NCBI RefSeq assembly: GCF_036240795.1
Contig: NZ_CP108454.1
Coordinates: 868,001 to 932,000, forward strand
From: Streptomyces sp. NBC_01268
Lineage (GTDB): Bacteria > Actinomycetota > Actinomycetes > Streptomycetales > Streptomycetaceae
DNA length: 64,000 bases
Reading direction: 5' to 3'
The translations under genes were made by a program, and so were the position numbers. Positions 1-8,600 of this stretch are shown piece after piece (the first letter of the stretch is position 1; each line of letters begins with the position of its first letter). The notes beneath the pieces are model-generated. The model did not search any database. It was not told the DNA's origin and worked only from the letters and a program-made list of their open reading frames with translations.

Positions 1-2141
1 AAGCCGCTGGATCCTCGCCCTCGGGCCGGCACGGCGAGACCCGGTCCCCGTCAGCGGGCCGGCACGGCGAGACCCGGTCCCCGTCAGCGGGCCGGGACGG
101 CGGCCGGGTCCGGCCCGCCGGGAAGGCGGGCCCGCCGGAGCGGGTCCAGGCGAGGTCGGACGCGTCGGGACGAGCGCCCGTGCCCGGTCCCGCGGCGCGC
201 GGCGCGGCCCGGCCCCTTGCGGAGTCGTCGGACGCGGGCGGGCCCGGCAGCGCGCCCGGAAGCCGGGGGCTGCTCGCGCCGGACGGCCTGGGGGCCGCCG
301 TGCGGCGGGCCGAGTCGGCGGGCGGCGCGGGCACGGCTCGTCCCGCGCCGACCCCGGATCCGGTGCTCCCGCACTTTCCGCTGATACGACGCATCGCCGT
401 CGTCCCCGGGGCGACGGCGGAGGAGACCGTGCAGCGGACGGCGTCCGGCGGCGCACGGGGCTCACGTGCGTCAACGGCGTCCGGGGCCCGGAACCCCGGC
501 CCCGGCGACGGGGCGGGCGTAAGGACACCCAGCCCTTCCCCCTCCTCCGCCCCACGGGTCCCAGGCCGCTCCACCGACTCCAGCGCCCCGCCCCCTCAGC
601 CTTCCGCCACGGCCGGCCCGCGGACCACCCGCCCTCCGACCACCCCCGCCGCACGGATCCCGGGCGCCTCCACCGCCTCCGGTGCATCCTCCATGCCCGC
701 CGAGAGGGCGACCCAGAGGGCCGCGTCCGGCGCCCCTGCGCGCACCGGAGACGCCAGCTCCCAGGGTCCCGTCCCCCACCCACCGCACGGCCCCACCGGC
801 GCCCCTCACGTCGTGGTGCGCCCCCGCGCCATCGGACCGGCCCCGATCGTCGCCCGAAGTCCCTTGATGCCCAGGCGCCGTGTGACCGCGGTGGCTCCCC
901 CGGCCGCCTCCGCGTCCGACGCGCCCCCGGACACCCGGCCCGCCGTCTCCGCGCCCCCGGCCACACCCGTCGCCCGGCGGGCGAGCCGGACCTCGCTCGG
1001 CGCGCCCCTGGCCGGACTGCCGCCCACCGCCGAGCCGGCGGACGGCGGCGCGGCGCCCGGTCCGACGATGCCCGTGGTGCAGCGCCGGGCCGAGGAAGCC
1101 GCCGATGCCCCGGCCCCGTCCGGCACACGCCGGAAGGACTCGGCGAGCCCCGCGACCGACTCCCCGCCCGGGCCCGAGCCTCGCGTACGGAGCGGCCTCG
1201 GAGCTCCCCTGTCCGCACTGCCGCCGAGTGCGGCACTGCCCGCCGCCCCGCCGTCCGGGTCCCGCGTGGTGCGCACCGGTTCCCCCGCTGACGTGCGGCG
1301 CACCTCCGCGCAGCGGACGCCGCACGCGCCGCTGTCGGGAGAGGGCGGGGGCCCCGCCGTGCCCACCACCGCACCGAAGCCGCCTGGCGTCTCCCCGTCC
1401 GCCGCACCCCCGCTCGTGCAGCGTGCCGCAGGACCGGACGCGGGAGCGACCTCCGGTGCGGTGCCCCTCGTCGTCCCCGGGCCCGTCACCGACCGCGGCC
1501 ACGGCAGCGACGGCGGCCGCCTCGTGACCCCCACGCCCGTCCTGCGGCTGCTGTCGGCCCGCCAGTTGTCTCCGGGGCTGGATGCCGGTGACACCGGGGC
1601 GTCGGCCGCGTCCCGCGAGGACCCGACGACTCCCGGTCCCGTGGTCCCCGCGCGCTGGCCCGACCCTCCGCCCGCGTCCGCACCACCGGTACAGCGCGCG
1701 ACGGACCGGCCGCGGGCGGCGCCGAGCGGGCCGAGCTCCGCCCGTACGCCGGTCTCCGCCGGCAGCGGCCCGGGCCCGTACCGTACGCCCCTCCCCGTGA
1801 CCGGCCCCCAGCCGCCTCCCCTCGCGGTCCCCCCGGCCCCGGCGCCCGCGGGGAAGGGCGGCGCGCCCCCGAGCCGCCCGGTTCCCGTGGCGCGGCCCGC
1901 ACCCGTGCAACGCGCCACGGGCGGCGCCGAACCGGACCCGCCGCCCGGCGCCGCGCGCCCGGTCCAGGCGGCCGCGGCCGCGGCCAGGAGCGGCAAGGCC
2001 CGTGAGACGGCGCCGCAGGGATCGGACACCGAGCTGGACGATCTGGCACGGCGGCTGATCGATCCGGTCGCGCGCCTGCTGCGCACCGAGTTGCGGCGCG
2101 GGCGCGAACGCGCGGGCAGGCCCTTCGACGGGCGTCGCTGA
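1..2141 (+). CDS. Proline-rich VQR-repeat protein of the contractile injection system operon (5' partial)
   Basis: The reading frame is open from the left edge (frame of base 3), so the gene is 5'-truncated; the GTG at 180 is only an internal candidate start. The product is more than 700 residues of low-complexity Pro/Ala/Ser/Arg sequence. It is punctuated about every 100 residues by VQR motifs (TVQRTAS, VVQRRAE, LVQRAAG, PVQRATD, PVQRATG) and by GAPL..LPP motifs (LGAPLAGLPPTA, LGAPLSALPPSA). Only the C-terminal tail looks folded (LARRLIDPVARLLRTELRRG, then RERAG), probably amphipathic helix. It lies 34 bp before the tube gene, so it belongs to the CIS operon. VQR-type repeats are known in eCIS-associated DUF4157-type proteins; a role as scaffold, tether or cargo is inference. 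Coding is supported by the long open frame and conserved-looking tail. Confidence 0.7.
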   Translation, partial: AAGSSPSGRHGETRSPSAGRHGETRSPSAGRDGGRVRPAGKAGPPERVQARSDASGRAPVPGPAARGAARPLAESSDAGGPGSAPGSRGLLAPDGLGAAVRRAESAGGAGTARPAPTPDPVLPHFPLIRRIAVVPGATAEETVQRTASGGARGSRASTASGARNPGPGDGAGVRTPSPSPSSAPRVPGRSTDSSAPPPQPSATAGPRTTRPPTTPAARIPGASTASGASSMPAERATQRAASGAPARTGDASSQGPVPHPPHGPTGAPHVVVRPRAIGPAPIVARSPLMPRRRVTAVAPPAASASDAPPDTRPAVSAPPATPVARRASRTSLGAPLAGLPPTAEPADGGAAPGPTMPVVQRRAEEAADAPAPSGTRRKDSASPATDSPPGPEPRVRSGLGAPLSALPPSAALPAAPPSGSRVVRTGSPADVRRTSAQRTPHAPLSGEGGGPAVPTTAPKPPGVSPSAAPPLVQRAAGPDAGATSGAVPLVVPGPVTDRGHGSDGGRLVTPTPVLRLLSARQLSPGLDAGDTGASAASREDPTTPGPVVPARWPDPPPASAPPVQRATDRPRAAPSGPSSARTPVSAGSGPGPYRTPLPVTGPQPPPLAVPPAPAPAGKGGAPPSRPVPVARPAPVQRATGGAEPDPPPGAARPVQAAAAAARSGKARETAPQGSDTELDDLARRLIDPVARLLRTELRRGRERAGRPFDGRR
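23..95 (+). repeat. 33-bp tandem duplication inside the VQR-repeat gene
   Basis: A 33-bp unit is present twice without mismatch (23-55 and 56-88), followed by seven bases of a third copy. It is a multiple of three and adds an 11-residue repeat, GRHGETRSPSA, twice in frame. It looks like a recent slippage or recombination event. Confidence 0.9.
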
Positions 2142-2175
2142 GCAGACGGACGAACGAGAAACGGACGGCGGACCG

Positions 2176-2601
2176 ATGACCGACAGCATCTTCGCGACCA
2201 GCGTGTTCTTCCGGCTGGCGATCGGCGGCAACGACCTGGGCGCGTTCCACACGTGCTCGGGCATGGGGGCCGAGGTCGAGATGGAGAGCTACGCCGAGGG
2301 CGGCAACAACGGTTTCACCTGGCAGCTACCGGGGCGCGTCACCTGGTCGAACATCACGCTCACCCGGCCGGTGACCGCGGACACGGCGAAGATCGGGCGC
2401 TGGCTGGACGAGACGCTGCGCAGGGTCGAGCCGAAGGACGGCGAGATCGTGGCGCTGCGGCCCGATCTGAGCCGGATCATCAGCTGGCAGGTCTTCGGGA
2501 TCGTGCCGGTGCGGTGGCAGGGGCCCTCGTTCGATCCGGCCCACTCGGAGGCGGCGGTGGAGACCTTGGAGATAGCCCACGCGGGCCTGCTGCCCTCCTG
2601 A
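2176..2601 (+). CDS. CIS tube/cap protein (T4 gp19-like phage tail protein)
   Basis: This 141-residue protein has the length and pattern of the phage tail tube family (T4 gp19/Afp1-type, conserved tail protein of TIGR02241 type). It opens with IFATSVFFRLAIGG, then FHTCSGMGAEVEMESYAEGG, and an ITLTRPVTADT segment typical of the tube beta-barrel. It would form the inner tube or the tube-baseplate adaptor through which cargo passes. The ATG at 2176 follows a GACGGCGGACCG leader with only a modest Shine-Dalgarno match. It is followed by a 95-bp gap and then the LysM baseplate gene. Which tube paralogue this is (main tube or adaptor) needs the upstream genes, which lie outside the window. Confidence 0.88.
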   Translation: MTDSIFATSVFFRLAIGGNDLGAFHTCSGMGAEVEMESYAEGGNNGFTWQLPGRVTWSNITLTRPVTADTAKIGRWLDETLRRVEPKDGEIVALRPDLSRIISWQVFGIVPVRWQGPSFDPAHSEAAVETLEIAHAGLLPS

Positions 2602-2696
2602 GCACCCGGCCGCCGCCCCCGCTCCCGCCGCCCACACCGCACCTGGTTCCGCCCTCGCCCCCGCCCCACGTCCGCCCCGGAAGGGAGTCCCCCACC

Positions 2697-3425
2697 ATGC
2701 CCGCATCGGCTCGCGCCAGTCGCGCCAGGGCCCAGCTCACCCTGAAGGAGCCGCCCGCCTCCGTCGGGACGAAGCCCGGCGGGACGATCGCGCGGCTGGA
2801 CCTCCAGTTCAACCCGTCGTCGCTGGAGCTGCGCAAGACCACCGAGTGGCGGCGGTCGCCGTCCCGGATGGCCGGGCAGTCGGCGCTGCCGGAGTTCGTG
2901 GGCAGCGGGCCGCGCGCGCTCAGCCTGGAGGTCTTCCTGGACGCCACCGCGACGCACGACAACTCGGTGGAGCAGGCGGTGGAGAAGCTGATGAAGGCGT
3001 GTGTGCCGACACCGGCCAGTCTCGGCCGCAAGAAGCCGGCGAGTCCGTGGGTGCGCTTCGAGTGGGGCAACGCGCGGACGACGTCGTTCGACGGGGTGCT
3101 GTCGAGCCTGTCGGTGACGTACACGCTGTTCGACGTGGACGGGAAGCCGTTGCGGGCCACCTGCGCGCTGTCCATCGAGGAGGCGAGCGTCGACCCGCCC
3201 GGCCAGAACCCGACGTCGGGGGCGCGCACCGCGCGCAGCACGCACACCGTGGTGGCGGGCGACAGCCTGGCGATGCTGGCGTGGCACGAGTACGGCGACG
3301 CGACGGCCTGGCGGGTCATCGCGGAGGCGAACGGGATCGACGATCCGATGGCGCTGGTGCCGGGAACCGAGCTGGTGGTGCCGGGGATGCGGGACGCGGA
3401 CGACGACGAGGAGGAGGGGCGATGA
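2697..3425 (+). CDS. CIS LysM-domain baseplate protein (Afp7/gp53-like)
   Basis: This 242-residue protein starts at the ATG at 2697 (MPASARAS) behind a clear AAGGGAG ribosome site; the frame is open further upstream but only as overlap with the tube gene. The N-terminal about 180 residues (LQFNPSSLELRKTTEW, LSLEVFLDAT) match the eCIS/phage LysM baseplate family. The last 55 residues are a LysM module (THTVVAGDSLAMLAWHEYGD, then PGTELVVPGM). In related particles this protein links the tube to the spike hub and wedge. The stop overlaps the next start (ATGA), showing translational coupling. Confidence 0.9.
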   Translation: MPASARASRARAQLTLKEPPASVGTKPGGTIARLDLQFNPSSLELRKTTEWRRSPSRMAGQSALPEFVGSGPRALSLEVFLDATATHDNSVEQAVEKLMKACVPTPASLGRKKPASPWVRFEWGNARTTSFDGVLSSLSVTYTLFDVDGKPLRATCALSIEEASVDPPGQNPTSGARTARSTHTVVAGDSLAMLAWHEYGDATAWRVIAEANGIDDPMALVPGTELVVPGMRDADDDEEEGR

Positions 3426-5239
3426 GCGCGTCCGACGCCGGGGGCCGGTCGTTCGCGGCCGATCCCATCGTGGAGGCCCCGGGTGAGCTGCCGGCGGTCT
3501 GGGCCGCACAGTTGGTGAGCTGTGTGGTCGACGAGAACGTGGCGCTGCCCGACACGGCGGTGCTCACGTACCGCGACCCCGACCACGAGTTCCTCCGCTC
3601 CACCGGCATCACGATCGGCAGCCCGTTGAAGGTGTCGGTGGTGACGGTGAAGGGGCCGGCGCGGGAGCGCCTGTTCCAGGGCGAGGTGACGGCCCTGGAG
3701 CTGGACCGGGACCGGACGGGTTCGTTCACGGTCGTCCGCGCGTACTCCAAGGCACACCGGCTGCAACGGGGCCGCAAGGTCGTGGCGTTCCGGAACATGA
3801 CGGCGGCGGCCATCGTGCGCAAGGTGGCGGCCGGGGCGGGGCTCGCGGTGGGGAAGGTGGAGGCGGCGCCCGTCACGTACCGGCAGCTGTCCCAGGCGAA
3901 CGTGTCCGACTGGGACTTCCTGCAGTTCCTGGCCGCCGAGAGCGGCGCCCAGGTGCGGGTGGACGACAAGGGCCTGCTGCAGTTCACCCGGCCGGTGAAG
4001 GCCTCGGGCGCGCCCGCCCCGTCGACGTCGGCGACGCGCCACCCGATGGTCCTGGAGTACGGGCGCAACCTGCTGGCGCTGCGGGCGTCGCTGTCGGCGG
4101 CCGACGGGGCGGCGCAGGTGCGGGTGCGCGGCTGGGACGTGACCACCAAGCGGCCGCTGGTGGCGGAGAAGGCGTCGGTGGTGAGCGACACGGTGGTGCC
4201 GGGGCTCGGCCCGCAGGCCGCCGCGCGGTTCGGGGCGGCGACCGTGACGGTGACCGACACGCCGTACCGCACCCAGGCGGAGACGACGGCGGTGGCGGGG
4301 GCGACGGCGGCGCAGATCAGCGCGGGCTACGGCGAGTTGGAGGCGGTGGCCGAGGGCAATCCGCTGCTCCGCGCGGGCAAGGCGGTGGCGCTGGGCAACG
4401 TGGGTCCGGCGTTCTCCGGCCGGTACACGGCGACGGCCGTGCAGCACGTCCTGGAGCCGCACGGCGGCTACCGCACGACCGTCTGGGTCAGTGCGAGCGC
4501 GGACCGTTCGCTGACCGGTCTGGTGACGGGCGCCAACGCCCCGGGGCGCGGGCCGCGCATCCCGGGTCTGGCGATCGGCGTGGTGACGGACGTGCGGGAG
4601 CCGAACGGCTCGCAGCGCGGAGCGGTGCGGCTGCGCTTCCCCTGGCTGGACGACACGTACGTCACGGACTGGGTGCGCACCGTGCAGTGGGGCGGCAAGG
4701 GCGGCGGCGGGGTGGTGAGCCCGGAGGTGAACGACGAGGTGCTGGTCGGATTCGAGCAGGGCCTGCTGGACAGTCCGTACGTCATCGGCGGCCTCTACAA
4801 CGGCGTCGACGAGCCGTCGCCGCACGACGTGCCGCTGATCGACCGGACCAGCGGCAAGGTCAACCGGCGCTCGGTGGTGTCCCGTTCGGGCCATCGCGTG
4901 GAGCTGCTGGACGCCCCGGCGCCCGGACCTTCGGGGCTGCGCCTGGTGACCGGGGACGAGCGGCTGGAGGTGCGGCTCGACGACCGGCGGGACCGGATCG
5001 AGGTCACCGTGTACGCCGGGCGGAACCGTCCGGTGAGCTCCGTCCTGCTGGACCGCGACGGCATCACCCTGGACGCGCGGCAGGGCACGGTGAAGGTGAC
5101 CGGCCGCGAGGTGGACATCGACGCCACGGCGGGCGTCCGTGTCGGCGGTCGGACGGTGCGGGTGGCCGGCACCGCGGACGTCACCGTCGACGGCGGCCTG
5201 CTCGCCGTCCTCAAGGCCCGACTCATCCGCATCAACTGA
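3422..5239 (+). CDS. CIS spike protein, VgrG/gp27-gp5-like
   Basis: This 605-residue protein starts at the ATG at 3422, overlapping the LysM gene stop by 4 bp. The first about 370 residues are a gp27/phage late control D-like hub. An OB-fold follows (GVVTDVREPNGSQRGAVRLR, with WVRTVQWGGKGGGG and NDEVLVGFEQGLLDSPYVIG), the hallmark of gp5/VgrG. The C-terminus has short beta-strand repeats (RVGGRTVRVAGTADVTVDGG) suited to the spike helix. It forms the trimeric spike, with the PAAR protein encoded next as its tip. No extra C-terminal effector domain is visible, so it looks structural rather than evolved-VgrG. Confidence 0.92.
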   Translation: MSASDAGGRSFAADPIVEAPGELPAVWAAQLVSCVVDENVALPDTAVLTYRDPDHEFLRSTGITIGSPLKVSVVTVKGPARERLFQGEVTALELDRDRTGSFTVVRAYSKAHRLQRGRKVVAFRNMTAAAIVRKVAAGAGLAVGKVEAAPVTYRQLSQANVSDWDFLQFLAAESGAQVRVDDKGLLQFTRPVKASGAPAPSTSATRHPMVLEYGRNLLALRASLSAADGAAQVRVRGWDVTTKRPLVAEKASVVSDTVVPGLGPQAAARFGAATVTVTDTPYRTQAETTAVAGATAAQISAGYGELEAVAEGNPLLRAGKAVALGNVGPAFSGRYTATAVQHVLEPHGGYRTTVWVSASADRSLTGLVTGANAPGRGPRIPGLAIGVVTDVREPNGSQRGAVRLRFPWLDDTYVTDWVRTVQWGGKGGGGVVSPEVNDEVLVGFEQGLLDSPYVIGGLYNGVDEPSPHDVPLIDRTSGKVNRRSVVSRSGHRVELLDAPAPGPSGLRLVTGDERLEVRLDDRRDRIEVTVYAGRNRPVSSVLLDRDGITLDARQGTVKVTGREVDIDATAGVRVGGRTVRVAGTADVTVDGGLLAVLKARLIRIN

Positions 5240-5312
5240 CCTCCGTTCCAGCCCACTTACCCCTGCCACCCCCTACCCCTCCCCCCCTCCCCCTCTCCCC
5301 CAGGAGTCCCTG

Positions 5313-5630
5313 ATGCCAGCCGCGGCCCGTACCGGCGATCCGACCGACCACGGTGGCCGGATCGCGACTCCGCCGCCCGGTGCCGCCGCGAGCGTGGCGA
5401 CGGTGCTGATCGGCGGACTGCCCGCCGCCGTGGTGGGCAGCCTGCACGTCTGCGTCGTCCCGCCGCACGCCGCGACGGGACCGGCCAACGTGGTGCTGCC
5501 CAGTCCGGCGGGACTCGCCTCGGGCGCGGTCCTGATCGGCGGGCTGCCGGCGGCGCGGGCCCGGGACCGGACGGCGTGCGGCGCGACGATCCTCACGGGC
5601 GCGCCGAACGTGCTGATCGGCGGCGTGTGA
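5313..5630 (+). CDS. PAAR-repeat spike-tip protein
   Basis: This 105-residue protein starts at the ATG at 5313 after a CAGGAG ribosome site. PAAR-type motifs are visible: ARTGDPTDHGGRI near the N-terminus and repeated VLIGGLPAA (three VLIGG units), plus a central HVCVVPPHA. PAAR proteins cap VgrG-type spikes with a sharp metal-bound tip. Its length is that of a bare PAAR protein, with no toxin extension. The stop overlaps the next ATG by one base. Confidence 0.9.
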   Translation: MPAAARTGDPTDHGGRIATPPPGAAASVATVLIGGLPAAVVGSLHVCVVPPHAATGPANVVLPSPAGLASGAVLIGGLPAARARDRTACGATILTGAPNVLIGGV

Positions 5631-6052
5631 TGAGCGAACGGTTCATCGGCCGCGGCTGGGGCTACCCGCTGCGGGTCGGCCCCACCGGCGGGATCGTGAT
5701 GGTCGAGCGGGAGCGGGAGCTGGAGGAGGCGATCCGCCTGGTCCTGGGGACCGCGCCCGGCGAGCGCCCGATGCGGCCCGAGTTCGGCTGCGGCATCCAC
5801 GAGTACGTGTTCGCTCCCGGCGACGGCGACACCGCCGGACGGGTCGCGCAGCGGGTGCGCGAGGCGCTGGAGCGGTGGGAGCCGCGGATCGTCGTGGACG
5901 AGGTCGTCGTGGCCTTCGACTCCGTGGACGCGGGCACCCTCTACATCGACGTGCACTACACGGTGCGCACCACCAACGACCGGCGCAATCTGGTCTTCCC
6001 CTTCTACACGATCCCCTCCGAGGAGGGGACCGGGAACATGGCCGAGGACTGA
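5630..6052 (+). CDS. CIS baseplate wedge protein, gp25/GPW family
   Basis: This 140-residue protein starts at the ATG at 5630, whose A is the last base of the PAAR stop. The family pattern is clear: GWGYPLRVGPTGGIVMVE at the start, LVLGTAPGERPMRPEFGCGI (the conserved gp25 ERP(M)RPxFGCG motif), RVREALERWEPRI and a terminal NLVFPFYTIPSEE strand. gp25-like proteins nucleate sheath polymerisation at the baseplate. The stop overlaps the following baseplate J gene by one base. Confidence 0.93.
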   Translation: MSERFIGRGWGYPLRVGPTGGIVMVERERELEEAIRLVLGTAPGERPMRPEFGCGIHEYVFAPGDGDTAGRVAQRVREALERWEPRIVVDEVVVAFDSVDAGTLYIDVHYTVRTTNDRRNLVFPFYTIPSEEGTGNMAED

Positions 6053-8025
6053 TGGCACTGCCCTCCCCGAACCTGGACGACCGACGGTTCCAGCAGCTCG
6101 TCGACGAGGCGAAGCGGTACGTGCAGCAGCGCGCCCCGGAGTGGACCGACCACAACGTGTCCGATCCGGGCGTCACCCTGATCGAGACCTTCGCGTACCT
6201 CGTGGACCAGCTGCTGTACCGCCTCAACCGGGTCCCGGACAAGAACTACCTGGCCTTTCTCGACCTGTTGGGCATTCGGCTGTTCCCGCCCTCGGCGGCC
6301 GTCGCGGAGGTCGACTTCTGGCTGTCGGCGCCGCAGCCCGACGCGGTGACGCTGCCCGCGGGCACCGAGGTGACGACCGTGGCGGGCGGTCCGGACGAAC
6401 CGGACGAGGGCGTGGTCTTCGCGACGGTGGACCATCTCCGCATCATTCCCAGCGAGTTGACGCGTCTGGTGACCGCGCCCCGGTCCGGCGGCCAGACCGA
6501 CGTGACGGGTCGGCTCGCCGAGGGGCGGGACATACCGTGCTTCCAGGCGGCACCGGAGCCCGGCGACGCGCTGCTGTTCGGACTGCCGACGCCGGTGCCG
6601 CGCTGTGTGGTCGCCGTGCGCCTGGACAGCCGGGTGCGGGGCGTCGGTGTCGACCCGCGGCAGCCCCCGCTGGTCTGGGAGGCGTGGGACGGCGGCCGGT
6701 GGCGGCGCTGCGAGACGGGTTCCGACAGCACCGGCGGGCTGAACCGGCCGGGTGAGGTCATCGTGCACGTCCCCGCCGGGCACACCGCGTCGGTGATCGC
6801 GGGGACCCGCGCGGGCTGGCTGCGCTGCCGGGTGACGGAGGCGGAGCCCGGCCAGCCGTTCTACTCGGAGTCGCCCACGGTGCGCGAGGCCGCCGTCTTC
6901 ACCATCGGGGGCACGATGACCGTGGAACACGCCGAGACGGTGACGGACGTGCCGCTCGGCATCTCGGAAGGGGTGGCGGGGCAGAGCTTCCGGCTCGGCC
7001 GCCCGCCGGTCCTGCTGGACGGGGAGCCGCCGCGCGTCGAGGTGTCGTCGCCCGAGGGGTGGCAGCGCTGGCAGGTGGTGGAGCACTTCGGGCGCTCGGG
7101 CCCGCAGGACCGGCACGTCCGGGTCGACGCCACCCTCGGCGAGTTCACGTTCCCGCCGGTGCTGCGCGAGCCGGACGGCACGCTGGGCGCGCGGGGGGCC
7201 GTGCCGCCGAAGGGCGCCCACGTGCGGGTGGCCCGCTACCGCACCGGCGGCGGCCCGTCGGGCAATGTCGCCCGGGGCGCGATCTCGGTGCTGCGCAGCT
7301 CCGTCCCGTACGTCGCCCGGGTGGCGAACCGGGAGGCCGCGCGTGGCGGCGTCGCCGGGGAGACGCTCGACAACGCCAGGCTGCGGGCCCCGGAGGCGCT
7401 GCGCATGCAAGAGCGCGCGGTGACCGCGGAGGACTACGAGATCATCGCCCGGCAGGCGGCGCCGTCGGTGCTCAGGGTCCGGTGCCTGCCCGCGTCCGCC
7501 GAGGGCGGTGCGGGAGCCGTACGGGTCCTGGTGGTGCCGGACGCCGTGCCCGACGAGGGCGACCGGCTGCGCTTCGAGCAGCTGATCCCTACCGACCAGG
7601 TGCTCACGACGATCACCACGGCACTCGACGAGCGGCGCCTGATCGGCACCCGCCTGGTCGTGGAGCCGCCGTTCTACCAGGGCGTCACCGTGGTGGCCCG
7701 CCTGTCCGCGCCCGCCGGGGAGACCGACCGGGTGCGGGAGGCGGCGCTCGCCGCGCTGTTCCGGCACCTCGATCCGCTGCGGGGCGGCCCCGAGGGCACG
7801 GGGTGGGCCTTCGGGCGGCCCGTGCAGTACGGGGAGGTGTTCGGCGTCCTGCAACGCGCGGTCGGGGACGTGCTGGTGGAGGAGATCCGGCTGTTCGCCG
7901 CGGACCCGGTCACCGGGCGGCGCGGCGCACCCGTCGACCGGATCGACATCGGCGCGGGCGCGCTGGTCTTCTCCTACCAGCACCAGGTCGTCGTGACGGC
8001 GTTGCCCGACGAGGAGCGGTCATGA
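6052..8025 (+). CDS. CIS baseplate J-like protein (Afp11 type)
   Basis: This 657-residue protein starts at the ATG at 6052, inside the stop of the gp25-like gene. It begins LPSPNLDDRRFQQLVDEAKR and continues with WTDHNVSDPGVTLIETFAYL, the typical opening of the putative baseplate assembly protein family (TIGR02243). The C-terminal third contains the baseplate J core (LRAPEALRMQERAVTAEDYE and TRLVVEPPFYQGVTVVARL). With the next product it forms the wedge ring that holds the spike. The 3' end overlaps the next start as ATGA. Confidence 0.93.
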   Translation: MALPSPNLDDRRFQQLVDEAKRYVQQRAPEWTDHNVSDPGVTLIETFAYLVDQLLYRLNRVPDKNYLAFLDLLGIRLFPPSAAVAEVDFWLSAPQPDAVTLPAGTEVTTVAGGPDEPDEGVVFATVDHLRIIPSELTRLVTAPRSGGQTDVTGRLAEGRDIPCFQAAPEPGDALLFGLPTPVPRCVVAVRLDSRVRGVGVDPRQPPLVWEAWDGGRWRRCETGSDSTGGLNRPGEVIVHVPAGHTASVIAGTRAGWLRCRVTEAEPGQPFYSESPTVREAAVFTIGGTMTVEHAETVTDVPLGISEGVAGQSFRLGRPPVLLDGEPPRVEVSSPEGWQRWQVVEHFGRSGPQDRHVRVDATLGEFTFPPVLREPDGTLGARGAVPPKGAHVRVARYRTGGGPSGNVARGAISVLRSSVPYVARVANREAARGGVAGETLDNARLRAPEALRMQERAVTAEDYEIIARQAAPSVLRVRCLPASAEGGAGAVRVLVVPDAVPDEGDRLRFEQLIPTDQVLTTITTALDERRLIGTRLVVEPPFYQGVTVVARLSAPAGETDRVREAALAALFRHLDPLRGGPEGTGWAFGRPVQYGEVFGVLQRAVGDVLVEEIRLFAADPVTGRRGAPVDRIDIGAGALVFSYQHQVVVTALPDEERS

Positions 8026-8600
8026 CGCGGGCCGCCGTCCCGGACCTGCCCAGCCGTCACCCGATCGGCGAGCAGCTGCCCGCGATGTACGCCGAGGACG
8101 ACTTCGCGCAGCGCTTCACGGCGGGTCTCGACACGGTCCTGGCCCCGGTCTTCGCGACCCTGGACAACCTGCCCTCGTACTTCGACCCGCGCCTGGCCCC
8201 CGACGACTTCCTGTCCTGGCTGGCCTCCTGGGTGGGCGGCGTCGACGACCCCCGGTGGCCCCTGGAGCTGCGGCGCGAGGCGGTGGCCGGCGCGGTCGAA
8301 CTGCACCGGCGCCGCGGCACCCGGCGCGGACTGGTCGACGCGCTGCGCCTGGTGCTCGGCGTGTCCGCCGAAGTCCACGGGGACGGAGCGGCCACCTGGT
8401 CCAGGACCCCTGGCACCCCCCTTCCGCCGTCACCGGCGGAGGAGATCCTGATCCGGGTGTGGCCGGGACGCGAGGCGACGGTCGACGCCGACCGGGTCCG
8501 CGCGCTGGTCCGCACCCTGTGCCCGGTCCACACGGCCTGCCGGGTCGAGGTCCTGCCCGGCGCGCCCACCCGAGCCGAAGGAGACGAACCCCATGCGTGA
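8022..8600 (+). CDS. CIS phage tail protein I-like (Afp12-like) wedge protein
   Basis: This 192-residue protein starts at the ATG at 8022 (ATGA overlap with the J gene). It shows the tail protein I pattern: IGEQLPAMYAEDDFAQRFT, LDTVLAPVFATLDNLPSYFD, APDDFLSWLASWVG and LRRE..AGAVELHRRRGTRRG. This gp7/Afp12-type protein pairs with the J protein in the wedge. Its last codons overlap the next gene by 8 bp. Length and motif order are normal for the actinobacterial form. Confidence 0.9.
   Translation: MTRAAVPDLPSRHPIGEQLPAMYAEDDFAQRFTAGLDTVLAPVFATLDNLPSYFDPRLAPDDFLSWLASWVGGVDDPRWPLELRREAVAGAVELHRRRGTRRGLVDALRLVLGVSAEVHGDGAATWSRTPGTPLPPSPAEEILIRVWPGREATVDADRVRALVRTLCPVHTACRVEVLPGAPTRAEGDEPHA

Noticed and set aside
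471..2264. Long minus-strand open frame opposite the VQR gene
   Set aside because: A shadow of a GC-rich proline/arginine-biased gene; Gly/Arg-rich composition, no ribosome site and overlaps the tube gene start.
2480..5269. Minus-strand open frame of about 930 codons opposite the spike gene
   Set aside because: Anti-sense frame created by third-position GC bias; the + strand gp27/gp5 and LysM domains are unambiguous.
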